This document shows positions 1-9,569 of a stretch of DNA of 64,000 nucleotides, one piece after another. A program made the position numbers and the translations under genes. This DNA comes from an uncultured Pelagibacteraceae bacterium (lineage in GTDB: Bacteria; Pseudomonadota; Alphaproteobacteria; Pelagibacterales; Pelagibacteraceae). Location of the stretch: assembly GCA_902543295.1 (NCBI GenBank), contig CACBXW010000001.1, positions 1 through 64,000 on the forward strand, written 5' to 3'. The notes beneath the pieces were generated by a model. The model was not told where the DNA came from and made no database searches. It worked only from the letters and a program-made list of their open reading frames with translations. Every line of letters begins with the position of its first letter. Within the stretch, counting starts at the first letter, position 1.

Positions 1-1
1 C

Positions 2-766
2 GAGCCTAAAAATAAAAATTTTTTCCATATTTTATTAAATAAAATTGAAAAAAAGGTAGTAAGATATTTGTATTTGATAATTTTCTCTCATGAAAAAAGA
101 GCAATTAAATTTTTAAATGATACAAAAATTAAAAAAAAATACTTAATTTTTAATAATTCATTGTCATTAGATTATTATAAAAAATATAAGAAAAGAAAAA
201 ATCATATAAGCTTTACAAAAAAAAAATTATTTTATTTCGGATCAATTGGCCCTGGTCATGCTCTTAATAATATCATTAAGTCTTTTAAATACTTGGAAAA
301 TAATATTTATTTAACCATATATGGGTGGGTTGTTGATTATAATTATTATAAAAATATAAAAAAGTTGATTATAGAAAATAATTTATCAAAAAATATCAGT
401 GTCAAATTAGATGTAAAAGATTATGTTTGGAAACAAGAAATATTAAAAAATCATTTGGGAATAGCACTATATGAAGATATTTCATTGAGCCATAAATACA
501 TGTTTACAGCTTCACAAAAGATTAATGCATATATAGCAGCAAATATTCCTGTCCTTGTTACAAAGAATAGAGATAATAAAAAATTTATTGATAAGTATAA
601 TTGTGGCGTTTGTACTTCTTTATACCCAAAAATGATAGCAAAAAATATTAATCTTACATTAAAAAATAAGAAAAAATATTTAACAATAAAAAAAAATACA
701 AACAAAACTTTTAAAAAAGTTTTTAATTTTGAAAATCAATTTAAAAAAATAGAAAATGAATTATAA
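2..766 (+). CDS. glycosyltransferase, GT-B/family 4-like C-terminal part (5' truncated by window edge)
   Basis: Frame stays open to the window start (EPKNKNFFHILLNK...), so the ORF-track start at 68 is probably internal; FYFGSIGPGHALNNIIKSF and late AYIAANIPVLV segments resemble GT-B glycosyltransferases. Confidence 0.65.
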   Translation, partial: EPKNKNFFHILLNKIEKKVVRYLYLIIFSHEKRAIKFLNDTKIKKKYLIFNNSLSLDYYKKYKKRKNHISFTKKKLFYFGSIGPGHALNNIIKSFKYLENNIYLTIYGWVVDYNYYKNIKKLIIENNLSKNISVKLDVKDYVWKQEILKNHLGIALYEDISLSHKYMFTASQKINAYIAANIPVLVTKNRDNKKFIDKYNCGVCTSLYPKMIAKNINLTLKNKKKYLTIKKNTNKTFKKVFNFENQFKKIENEL

Positions 767-767
767 C

Positions 768-1712
768 TTAGATAATTTTTAAGTATATTGAACCAGGCTG
801 AGTATCTTTTTTTAGATAAGGACATTTTTTGTTCAGGCTTTCAAAATGACTATTTTTCAGATAGTTAAGAGACAAGAGAACCTCATATCTATCTGTATTT
901 GATAAAATTCCTTCCAATAAGTATTGTTCGTTCCACAATCGAATTTTATCGAATGTCCAATTAGGTAAATAATTATTCGGTGTGAATATGTCGTGTATGT
1001 GAACAATTACTCCACTTTTTAATTGTGGCAATATATCTAGATAAAATTTTAATACATCTCCATCTGGTCTTATTATGTGTGAGCTATCTAAAAAAAATAT
1101 ATCATTTTTATCTAATTCAGAACTCCAGTTCACAGATATATTTTCTAGTGGTTGCGTAATTATTTCAATATCAAAATTCTTCAACCATTTATTTTCAAAT
1201 GGTTCAATACACTTCACTTCAGTCGAAAATTTTAAAAATTTATTTTTTTTTATAGCCTCTAGACATATCAAAGTTGAGTGACCACTGCCCACTTCAATAA
1301 TTTTTTTTGGTTTAATATATCTAATCATTTGATAATAAATTTCTGCATCTCCTTCTTCAAATGATCCATTTTTTAAAGTAAAATTATAATTTTTTGTTCC
1401 GTTATTTAAGTCGAGTTTTATCAATTCGTCTTCAAATTTAAAATTTTCTAGATATTTGATTTGTTTAGAAATATTTAAGTTAATTGATGATAAATTTCTT
1501 TTTAAATATTTTTTTTTGTCTTCGGAGGAATATTGAATTTTGGGCTCATAATAATGATTGATTATGGGATGCAAGCCGAGCTTATCAAGTGTTTTTTTTG
1601 TTATGGGTAAATTTTCAGGACCTCTTTTTTTATATTTAATAAGTACCCATCCCACACTAAATACAATGAAAGATAGAAATAAATCATATATTTTAATAAA
1701 GAAAGATTTCAT
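768..1712 (-). CDS. class I SAM-dependent methyltransferase (Methyltransf_24-like)
   Basis: IIEVGSGHSTLICLEAIKKN motif I, NDIFFLDSSHIIRPDGDV and GVIVHIHDIF segments. Confidence 0.7.
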   Translation of the reverse strand: MKSFFIKIYDLFLSFIVFSVGWVLIKYKKRGPENLPITKKTLDKLGLHPIINHYYEPKIQYSSEDKKKYLKRNLSSINLNISKQIKYLENFKFEDELIKLDLNNGTKNYNFTLKNGSFEEGDAEIYYQMIRYIKPKKIIEVGSGHSTLICLEAIKKNKFLKFSTEVKCIEPFENKWLKNFDIEIITQPLENISVNWSSELDKNDIFFLDSSHIIRPDGDVLKFYLDILPQLKSGVIVHIHDIFTPNNYLPNWTFDKIRLWNEQYLLEGILSNTDRYEVLLSLNYLKNSHFESLNKKCPYLKKDTQPGSIYLKII

Positions 1713-1803
1713 ATTTAATTATTGTTAAATATATATATTTTATATTTAGACTTTTAAATACTTTAATTGTAAATTCTATTAACAATAGCTTAACTTTTAA
1801 AAT

Positions 1804-3054
1804 ATGAATTTTGATTTAAAAATTAAAAATTTAATTAATTCAATTAATTTAAATAAACAAAATAATAAAAAATTAGATCTCAGATTTCCTTTATTAGAAG
1901 ATGGATTTACAGATGAGGATATATACCAAGCTTTAGAAGTTTTGCTTTCAAAAAATATTACAATGTCTAAAATTACAAGAAAATTCGAGCAAAGATTTGC
2001 TGATTATGTTGGAGCAAAATATGCTGTGATGGTAAATTCTGGTTCATCAGCAAATTTGTTGGCTGCATTTGCCTTAACTAATCCCTATAAAAAAAATAAT
2101 TTAAAATTTGGAGATAAATTTATTATACCTGCAATTTGTTGGTCAACCTCATTATGGCCATTTGTTCAGAGCGGTTTAAAGCCAATTTTTATAGATGTAT
2201 CAAAAGAAGATTTTTGTATTGATGTTTCAAAACTAAAAAATATGAACTTAAATAAAATTAAGGCAATTGTTTCTATAAATATATTGGGCAATAGTCCCGA
2301 TATATCAAAACTTGCAAACATCTGTCAGGAAAATAATATTTACCTCATAGAGGATACATGTGAGGCATTAGGATCTAAGTTTAAAAAAAAATCATTAGGA
2401 ACTTTCGGTGATTTTGGAACATATTCATTTTATTATTCACACCAAATTACCTCAGGAGAAGGAGGTATGGTTGTATGCAAAACTAAAAAAGACTTTGACT
2501 TGTTAAAAGTTCTTAGATCTCATGGATGGGATAGGAATATTTCAAAAAAAAATTCAAATAAATTTAATTTTATAAACTCAGGATTTAATTTAAGACCTTT
2601 AGATTTAACAGCAGCCATTGGTCTTAACCAATTAAAGAGGCTCAATAAAATGAAACAAATTAGAGAATATAATAAAAATAAAATTACCAATCATATAAAA
2701 AAGTTACCAAATTGGAGTAATCAATTTCAGTTTTTTTCTGCGAGAAAATACTTAGAACCTAGTTGGTTTGGCCTTCCTCTTCTCATGAATAAAAAATTTA
2801 TTAAAAAGAAAAGCATTTTTTTGAAATATTTAAATAAAAATAATATAGAGACAAGACCAATTTTGAGTGGAAATTTTTTAAAACAACCCTGTGTTTCACT
2901 TTACAATTTAAATAATCCAGAAAAAAATTTCAGAAATGCAAATGAAATTGATGAAAGAGGATTTTTCATAGGATTACCCACTGAAAAGTACACAACACAA
3001 AAAGTAGAGTATTTAGCAAATAAATTATTGCAAATTGAAAAATTTTCTAATTAG
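1804..3054 (+). CDS. DegT/DnrJ/EryC1/StrS family PLP/PMP enzyme, RfbH (sugar 3-dehydrase)-like
   Basis: YAVMVNSGSSANLLAA, LIEDTCEALGS, SFYYSHQITSGEGGMV; His at the usual Schiff-base Lys position. Confidence 0.8.
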   Translation: MNFDLKIKNLINSINLNKQNNKKLDLRFPLLEDGFTDEDIYQALEVLLSKNITMSKITRKFEQRFADYVGAKYAVMVNSGSSANLLAAFALTNPYKKNNLKFGDKFIIPAICWSTSLWPFVQSGLKPIFIDVSKEDFCIDVSKLKNMNLNKIKAIVSINILGNSPDISKLANICQENNIYLIEDTCEALGSKFKKKSLGTFGDFGTYSFYYSHQITSGEGGMVVCKTKKDFDLLKVLRSHGWDRNISKKNSNKFNFINSGFNLRPLDLTAAIGLNQLKRLNKMKQIREYNKNKITNHIKKLPNWSNQFQFFSARKYLEPSWFGLPLLMNKKFIKKKSIFLKYLNKNNIETRPILSGNFLKQPCVSLYNLNNPEKNFRNANEIDERGFFIGLPTEKYTTQKVEYLANKLLQIEKFSN

Positions 3055-3766
3055 ACAAAAGCCTATATTTCCAGAATAATTTTAACATGCTTAAAAAAGA
3101 ATTAATAATTAAACTTATGTTAACAGAACTTTCACCTCTAATTCTGTTAACAAAAATTGAGTCAATTTCCTTAATCTTGAGTTTTTCTTGTTTAAAAATT
3201 AATAATATTTCAGTCAATATTAAAAATTCTTTACTGATAAAATTTTTTTTATTTATTAAAATTCTTAATCCTTTTTTACTATAAAACCTATATCCATTTG
3301 TGTAATCTTTTATGTCAAGCCTGAATAAAAATTCTAATAATAAATTAGCTAAGCTAGAAAATATGACTCTATTAATTGGCCAATTTAAAATTTTGCTTTT
3401 GACTAAATATCTACTACCAATGAGTAAATCCAAATTTTCATTTATCAACTTTTTAAGATTTCTATTTAATTCAGATGGTTTATGCGAGAAATCACTGTCC
3501 ATTTCAATGAAATATTTAATATTCTTTTTTCTAAAAAGTTTTTTAAACCCATAAATTACAGCAGATCCTCTACCAAGTTTTTTTTTTCGTCTATAATAAT
3601 ATAGATTTTTTAATTTTTTATGTTTTATGATTACTTCTGTTCTATCATTTTCTGAGTCATCAACAATTACAATATAACTATTAGTGTATTTTCTAATATG
3701 TTTTATAAGTTTAATAATATTTTTTTCTTCATGATAAGCTGGAATTACAATTCCTATATTAGACAT
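3047..3766 (-). CDS. family 2 glycosyltransferase, dolichol-phosphate mannosyltransferase-like
   Basis: IGIVIPAYHEEKNI, IVIVDDSENDRT, FIEMDSDFSHKPSEL. Confidence 0.85.
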   Translation of the reverse strand: MSNIGIVIPAYHEEKNIIKLIKHIRKYTNSYIVIVDDSENDRTEVIIKHKKLKNLYYYRRKKKLGRGSAVIYGFKKLFRKKNIKYFIEMDSDFSHKPSELNRNLKKLINENLDLLIGSRYLVKSKILNWPINRVIFSSLANLLLEFLFRLDIKDYTNGYRFYSKKGLRILINKKNFISKEFLILTEILLIFKQEKLKIKEIDSIFVNRIRGESSVNISLIINSFLSMLKLFWKYRLLSN

Positions 3767-3818
3767 TTTATACTATATTTTATAAAAAAATTTTTATAAG
3801 TGTGTATCTTATAATGTT

Positions 3819-4763
3819 ATGAAAAAATATAAAAATTCAAAAATTTTTTTAGCTGGACACAATGGGTTAGTCGGATCAGCAATATATGATAAACTTAGGT
3901 TGTGTGGTTATAAAAGGTTAATTGTAAAGAAAAGAAAAGAATTAGATTTAAAAAATTCAGATAAAGTTTTAAGGTTTCTCAAAAAAACAAAACCAGATTA
4001 TATTATAATTGCTGCAGCTAAAGTTGGTGGAATTAAAGCTAATAATAATTTATCAGGACAATTTATCTACGAAAATCTATGTATTCAAAATAATTTGATA
4101 GATGGTGCTCATAAAATTGGTGTTAAAAAATTAATTTTTTTAGGTTCCAGTTGTATATATCCTAGACTTAGCAAACAACCTATCAAAGAAAAATACTTGC
4201 TTGAAGGACCACTAGAAAAAACAAATGAGGCCTATGCAATAGCAAAAATTGCTGGTGTTAAAATGTGTGAATACTATAATAAACAATATTCAACTAATTT
4301 TTTGAGTTTAATGCCATGTAATACATTCGGAAAAAACGATAATTATGATTTAGAAAGCTCACACTTTTTACCCGCGTTAATAAAGAAAATATATCAAGCT
4401 AAAATTAAAAATAAAAAATTTGTAGAACTTTGGGGAAATGGCAAGACTTTGCGAGAAGTTATATATGTGGAAGATATTGCAAATGCTGTAATTCATTTTC
4501 TCTTTACCAATACAAGTCATAATTTGATAAATATTGGCACTGAAAAAGAAATGAGTATAGAGGATTATGCTAACAAAATTATGAAAATTTTGGGTATAAA
4601 AATTAAAATTAAATATATAAACAAAACTTTGACTGGCACTCCAAGAAAAGTGTTAGATTGTAAACTAGCCAAATCTTATAATTGGAAAGCAAAATTCAGC
4701 GTTTATGATGGTTTAAAAGAAACTATAAAAGATTTTGAAAAAAATTATTTAAAATATAATTAA
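3819..4763 (+). CDS. fcl: GDP-L-fucose synthase
   Basis: GHNGLVGSAI, AAAKVGGIKANN, FLGSSCIYP, YAIAKIAGVKMCEYYNKQY, TGTPRKVLD. Confidence 0.92.
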   Translation: MKKYKNSKIFLAGHNGLVGSAIYDKLRLCGYKRLIVKKRKELDLKNSDKVLRFLKKTKPDYIIIAAAKVGGIKANNNLSGQFIYENLCIQNNLIDGAHKIGVKKLIFLGSSCIYPRLSKQPIKEKYLLEGPLEKTNEAYAIAKIAGVKMCEYYNKQYSTNFLSLMPCNTFGKNDNYDLESSHFLPALIKKIYQAKIKNKKFVELWGNGKTLREVIYVEDIANAVIHFLFTNTSHNLINIGTEKEMSIEDYANKIMKILGIKIKIKYINKTLTGTPRKVLDCKLAKSYNWKAKFSVYDGLKETIKDFEKNYLKYN

Positions 4764-5776
4764 ATATAATTATTTAACTCTGACTCAATCATTATTTTAA
4801 CAAGTTCTTTTAATTTTGTTTTTGATTTCCACTTTAAAAATTTATCTGCCTTAGATGAGTCGCCAATCAGAATATCAACCTCAGCTGGTCTAAAAAATTT
4901 TGGATTAATTTTTATTATTGTTCTTCTATTTTCTCTATTAATTAATCTTTCATTCAGTCCTTTTCCAACCCATTTTGCATCAATTTTTAGAAATCTTAAT
5001 GTTTCATTTATGAATTGTTTAACAGAATATGTTTTTCCTGTTGAAATAACAAAATCTCGAGGCTTTTTTTGCTGAAGCATTTTCCATATGGCTTCAACGT
5101 ATTCTTTTGCGTAACCCCAGTCCCTTTTTGCATAAATATTTCCAAGTTCTAGACAATTTAAATCTCCTTTCAATATTTTGACAAGACCAAGCGTAATCTT
5201 TCTTGTAACAAATTCCTCTCCTCTTAATGGAGATTCGTGATTAAATAGGATTCCAGAGACAGCAAAAATATTATATGACTCTCTATAAAGTTGAGTAGTA
5301 AAATGTCCAAATACTTTTGCAATTGCATATGGGCTTTGTGGATTAAAATTTGTATCTTCATTTTGTATTTTTTCACTTACTTTTCCATACATCTCCGAAG
5401 ATGAAGCTTGATAAAATTTAATTTTTGGATCTACTTCCCTTATTGTCTCAAGAAGTTTTAGAACTGAGGTTCCAGTAACATTAGATGTATATAAAGGACT
5501 ATTGAATGAGCTCTTCACAAAAGATTGCGCTCCAAGGTTATAAATTTCATCAAATTTATATTTTTGCAATAATCTTTTAATATCGTATAGTTCACTTAGT
5601 TCTAGTTCTTCCAATATTACTTTTTTTTCAATTCCGAGTCTTTTTAATCTCCAAAGACTTGATCTTGAAGATCTTCTATCAGAACCAATTACTTTATAAT
5701 TCTTCTTTAATAAGAGATTTGCTAAATAGGCACCATCTTGGCCGGAGACACCAGTTATTAACGCAGTTTTTTTCAT
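4760..5776 (-). CDS. gmd: GDP-mannose 4,6-dehydratase
   Basis: ALITGVSGQDGAYLANLLL, NLGAQSFVKSSF, SSSEMYGKV, PYAIAKVFGHF, FNHESPLRGEEFVTRKI, RPAEVDILIGDSSKA. Confidence 0.95.
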   Translation of the reverse strand: MKKTALITGVSGQDGAYLANLLLKKNYKVIGSDRRSSRSSLWRLKRLGIEKKVILEELELSELYDIKRLLQKYKFDEIYNLGAQSFVKSSFNSPLYTSNVTGTSVLKLLETIREVDPKIKFYQASSSEMYGKVSEKIQNEDTNFNPQSPYAIAKVFGHFTTQLYRESYNIFAVSGILFNHESPLRGEEFVTRKITLGLVKILKGDLNCLELGNIYAKRDWGYAKEYVEAIWKMLQQKKPRDFVISTGKTYSVKQFINETLRFLKIDAKWVGKGLNERLINRENRRTIIKINPKFFRPAEVDILIGDSSKADKFLKWKSKTKLKELVKIMIESELNNYI

Positions 5777-5825
5777 TTGTAATCATATTAATAATTAATT
5801 TTTTACATAAGTATAGCTAATAATT

Positions 5826-6725
5826 TTAATTATCGATCCTAATCCAATTATTTGGAACTGTGTCTATTTCACTTTCTTTTATTGTACCACTCCAATTTTT
5901 TGGAGCTATAATAATTTTATTTTTATTATTTGAGAGCCATGCACCCCACCAAGCAAATGTGCTATTAGGTACAATAAAATTTTTAAAACAAGACATCAAA
6001 TAAAGATAATTTTTAAATTTATTGCCAGCTTTTTCATGACCAACAAATATAAATCTTTCGCTATATCCAAAATTTCTTCTGCACCAGTCTAAATCATCAG
6101 AGAATATAAAAATTTTTGATATTTTACCAAGTTTTTGATCAAAATATTTAATAGAATTTTTATAATAATTAATACTTATTGCATTTAATTCCTTAGTGTT
6201 AAGATGATCTGTTCTTCTTACATTTAAACAAATATCATTTTCCAAATTTATTTCTTTATTGAATAATATATTTTCTTTTTTAATTCTTAGATCGTTAAAA
6301 TTGTATAAATTTAAGATTTCATCCCTATAATCTTTAAAATAATCTTCAGATTGCCAATAACCATCGATGTATACCAATTTTTTTTTATTTTTAATTAATC
6401 TAAAATCTACTTTCCTAGATCTTTCCATAAATACATGAAAATTAAGTCTATCAACTAATTTTGTAATATTGTGTCTTAATACATAATTATTAAAAAATTG
6501 CATTGTATAGAGCAAGGCAAAATAATTAATTTTTTTTTTTTTTATATCAAATATATCCAAATCAAAGTTTCTAATAATGTAACCTTTTGGAGGTTTAATT
6601 TTTTTTTCAATTAAATATCTTGTATCACATATAACATTAGTATTTATTTTTTTTGCTAAAGCATAAGCTGTAGCATATTGGAACATTTGGTTTCCCAATC
6701 CATCTTTAATATTAACAATGATCAT
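5826..6725 (-). CDS. glycosyltransferase family 11-like (alpha-1,2-fucosyltransferase-like)
   Basis: N-terminal DGLGNQMFQYATAYALA, RRTDH segment, C-terminal FIVPNSTFAWWGAWLS. Confidence 0.85.
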   Translation of the reverse strand: MIIVNIKDGLGNQMFQYATAYALAKKINTNVICDTRYLIEKKIKPPKGYIIRNFDLDIFDIKKKKINYFALLYTMQFFNNYVLRHNITKLVDRLNFHVFMERSRKVDFRLIKNKKKLVYIDGYWQSEDYFKDYRDEILNLYNFNDLRIKKENILFNKEINLENDICLNVRRTDHLNTKELNAISINYYKNSIKYFDQKLGKISKIFIFSDDLDWCRRNFGYSERFIFVGHEKAGNKFKNYLYLMSCFKNFIVPNSTFAWWGAWLSNNKNKIIIAPKNWSGTIKESEIDTVPNNWIRIDN

Positions 6726-7808
6726 TTAATTTATTTTCAAGATAATATCTTCAAATATCTTTTTTAAATCATATTTTATTTCCCATTTTGGATAGTGATT
6801 TTTTATTTTATTCAAATTACTAATGTAACATTTATGATCTCCAATTCTTGAATTATTATTATATGTATAATTCATCTTTATACCGGTGATATTCTCTACA
6901 AACTCTATTGCTTCAAGAATAGATATTGAATTTTTCCTCCCTCCACCAATATTGTAAACTTCTGCAATTCTGGGCTTCTCAAAAAATAATCTTGCAAAAT
7001 TTTTTATATCTTCAGAGTGAATATTATCTCTGACTTGTTTTCCTTTATATCCATATATCGTATACTTTTTTTTTTTAAGATTGCACCTAATCAAATAATT
7101 TAAGAAACCGTGCTGCTCAACACCAGATTGATTTGGTCCTGTTAAGCACCCACCCCTTAAACAACATGTATGAATATCAAAATATCTCCCGTATTCTTGA
7201 ACAATTAAATCAGCTGATAATTTAGAAACTCCGAATAATGAATGTATGCAATTATCAACATTGAAGTTTTCGTCAATTCCGTTTTTGTATTTATCCTGCA
7301 AAAAATCATATCTTTTCTTTTTCTCCTTAAGTTTAATCTTATTTGGGTTATCTCCATAAACCTTATTTGTTGAAAAATATATAACAGTTGTCTTTTTTAA
7401 TTTTTTTCTAACAGCTTCCATTAAATTTATTGTAGCTGATGCATTTATTTCGAAATCTCTCAAAGGTATTTTTGCTGCTGTGTCATGACTTGGTTGTGCA
7501 GCGCAATGAGCAATATCATTTGGCTTTGTGTTCTCAATGAGATCAAATACTTTTTTTTTATCTGTTATATCCAAATTTAGATGTTTATAATTTTTTACAT
7601 TCTTTAATAAAAAATTTTTAGTTTTATTAGTGTTACCACTTTTTCCAAAAAATTTAGATCTTTCGTTATTATCTAGTCCAATAACTAGATCATACTCTTT
7701 GTGAAGTCCATAAACTATTTCTGATCCAATCAATCCTGTAGATCCAGTAACGAGTAATATTTTTTTTTTCATAAGGAAATATTTAATAAAAAAAAATTGT
7801 TTTACCAA
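6726..7808 (-). CDS. NAD-dependent epimerase/dehydratase, CDP-paratose 2-epimerase (RfbE)-like; MKKKILL about 12 codons in is the likely start
   Basis: VTGSTGLIGSEIV, AAQPSHDTAAKIPLRDFEINA, STNKVYGDNPN, SLFGVSKLSADLIVQEYGRYF, RGGCLTGPNQSGVEQHGFLNYL, GYKGKQVRDNIHSEDI, EVYNIGGGR. Confidence 0.82.
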   Translation of the reverse strand: MVKQFFFIKYFLMKKKILLVTGSTGLIGSEIVYGLHKEYDLVIGLDNNERSKFFGKSGNTNKTKNFLLKNVKNYKHLNLDITDKKKVFDLIENTKPNDIAHCAAQPSHDTAAKIPLRDFEINASATINLMEAVRKKLKKTTVIYFSTNKVYGDNPNKIKLKEKKKRYDFLQDKYKNGIDENFNVDNCIHSLFGVSKLSADLIVQEYGRYFDIHTCCLRGGCLTGPNQSGVEQHGFLNYLIRCNLKKKKYTIYGYKGKQVRDNIHSEDIKNFARLFFEKPRIAEVYNIGGGRKNSISILEAIEFVENITGIKMNYTYNNNSRIGDHKCYISNLNKIKNHYPKWEIKYDLKKIFEDIILKIN

Positions 7809-7931
7809 TAAAATTTATAATATTAGAGTTGATAATCATTATTTTAATATTTTAAATTTTATACAATAAACATAATTATAAATTGAAATTATTGATATAG
7901 ATATAAATACAAGTAATATAATTTTATTTAA

Positions 7932-9383
7932 ATGTCATATACTGAAAATTTAAAGAAAGTTTCTAATCACTTAATTATTACAATTTTAATAATAATTATA
8001 GCATTTTTTATAAGGTTTTATAATTTTGACTCAATTGGTTTTTGGGGCGATGAATATTTAACATTTTGGCTATCTGAACCTTTTTATAGTTTTACTTATA
8101 TAAACAAAAAGACTTTAGACTCACCAGATTTTGTACCCGCACTTTATTATTTTATTCTAAATTTATATAATCATTATTTTGATTACTCGGCATATTTTTT
8201 GAGATTATTTCACATAATATTTGGATCTGCTAGCTTAATTATAACTTATTTTATTTCAAAATTGTTACTAAACAGATCTTCAAATAATCTTGTTTTGTAT
8301 TTACTAGCATTTAATTTATTTTTAGTTTGGTCTGCTACAGAGGTGCGAGTTGTAAGTTTTGCTTTATTTTTCCAGCTTCTATCAATTTATATTTTTTTAT
8401 TATCTATTAAAAATATTAAAAAAAACAAAATTTTTATTAATAATTTTTTTTTGGTTTTATCAAATCTGATTTCATTATCTATCCATCCATTATCTATTGT
8501 AATAGTTATCTCACAGTGTTTACTTTTATTATTCATCTTATTAACAAATAAATTAAATATTCAAAAAAAATATATTCTTTATTATTTAATATGTATTGTT
8601 GCTACAATAATATTATATATTATTTTAAATAAATCATATTTTTTCAACAGCATTGAAACTACAAGACTGGACAATCACAATCAGTTAAATTTAAATTTTT
8701 TTTTAGGGTATAATTTTAAACATTATTTTTCATCTTATATATTGGGATTTATTAATTTATTAATTATTATTTTAACAATCGTTTCCTCTAGAAAAAAAAT
8801 TTTTGAAAATATTTGTTTGTTTTATTTATTTCTACTTTTTATTTCTACTTATTTATTTATTATAATTGGAAGTATTCTTTTAACTGGAATGAATGGACAA
8901 AGGTATTGGTCTTACTTAGTTCCAATAATAACTATAATGAATATTTATTACTTAACTGTAATAAATAGAAATTTAATTAGTAAATTATTTTTAATAATCT
9001 TAATTTTTTATACCCCTTTTATATTTTTTAAAAATTTAAAATTTCCTCAAGTAAAAAAACCTGATACACCAGAATTAATAAGACAGATTAATTTCTCTAA
9101 TACTTATAATGTTGTTAGTGAAAACTATGGCATGTTTGAAAACTATTTAACCAAAGGTTATAAAAATTCTAAAATAATTCTCTTAAAAGAAAATCAAATT
9201 GAAAGTATTGAAAATGATTTTTGGTATCTATGTTTAGATCTAACTTGGCATCAAGACAAGGGTTCATATTGGAGAGAGATGTATGATTGTTCTCTGAAAA
9301 ATAAAAATATTTTGGCATTCAATAAAGTTTATAGTATTAGGTTACAAGGATATGTAATTACAAAGTATGAGTTTAAAAAATAA
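7932..9383 (+). CDS. multi-spanning membrane glycosyltransferase, ArnT/PMT (GT39/83)-like
   Basis: Many hydrophobic helices; N-terminal FDSIGFWGDEYLTFWLSEP segment typical of this superfamily. Confidence 0.7.
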   Translation: MSYTENLKKVSNHLIITILIIIIAFFIRFYNFDSIGFWGDEYLTFWLSEPFYSFTYINKKTLDSPDFVPALYYFILNLYNHYFDYSAYFLRLFHIIFGSASLIITYFISKLLLNRSSNNLVLYLLAFNLFLVWSATEVRVVSFALFFQLLSIYIFLLSIKNIKKNKIFINNFFLVLSNLISLSIHPLSIVIVISQCLLLLFILLTNKLNIQKKYILYYLICIVATIILYIILNKSYFFNSIETTRLDNHNQLNLNFFLGYNFKHYFSSYILGFINLLIIILTIVSSRKKIFENICLFYLFLLFISTYLFIIIGSILLTGMNGQRYWSYLVPIITIMNIYYLTVINRNLISKLFLIILIFYTPFIFFKNLKFPQVKKPDTPELIRQINFSNTYNVVSENYGMFENYLTKGYKNSKIILLKENQIESIENDFWYLCLDLTWHQDKGSYWREMYDCSLKNKNILAFNKVYSIRLQGYVITKYEFKK

Positions 9384-9410
9384 TCACATTAATCAAAGTT
9401 ATTTAATTTA

Positions 9411-9439
9411 TTGACATAGTATAATTACCTTTGTATATG
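9411..9439 (+). promoter_or_regulatory. candidate sigma70-type promoter for the 5S rRNA
   Basis: TTGACA (9411-9416), 17-nt spacer, TATATG (9434-9439), predicted start about 9446, next to the 5S 5' end; an overlapping TATAAT lies at 9420-9425. Confidence 0.5.
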
Positions 9440-9444
9440 TAGCG

Positions 9445-9562
9445 GGCCTGGTGATTATTGCGAAAGGGTAATACCCGATCCCATTCCGAACTCGGAAGTC
9501 AAGCCTTTCTGCGCCGATGGTACTTAGTCTTAAGACTTGGAAGAGTAGGACATTGCCAGGCT
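9445..9562 (+). rRNA. rrf: 5S ribosomal RNA
   Basis: ACCCGATCCCATTCCGAACTCGGAAGTCAAGCC and GATGGTACTTAGTCTTAAGACTTGGAAGAGTAGG; terminal helix GCCTGG (9446-9451) / CCAGGC (9556-9561). Confidence 0.96.
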
Positions 9563-9569
9563 ATCATAA

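Noticed and set aside
451-705. 84-aa hydrophobic minus-strand ORF
   Set aside because: Phe-rich shadow of a Lys-rich glycosyltransferase frame.
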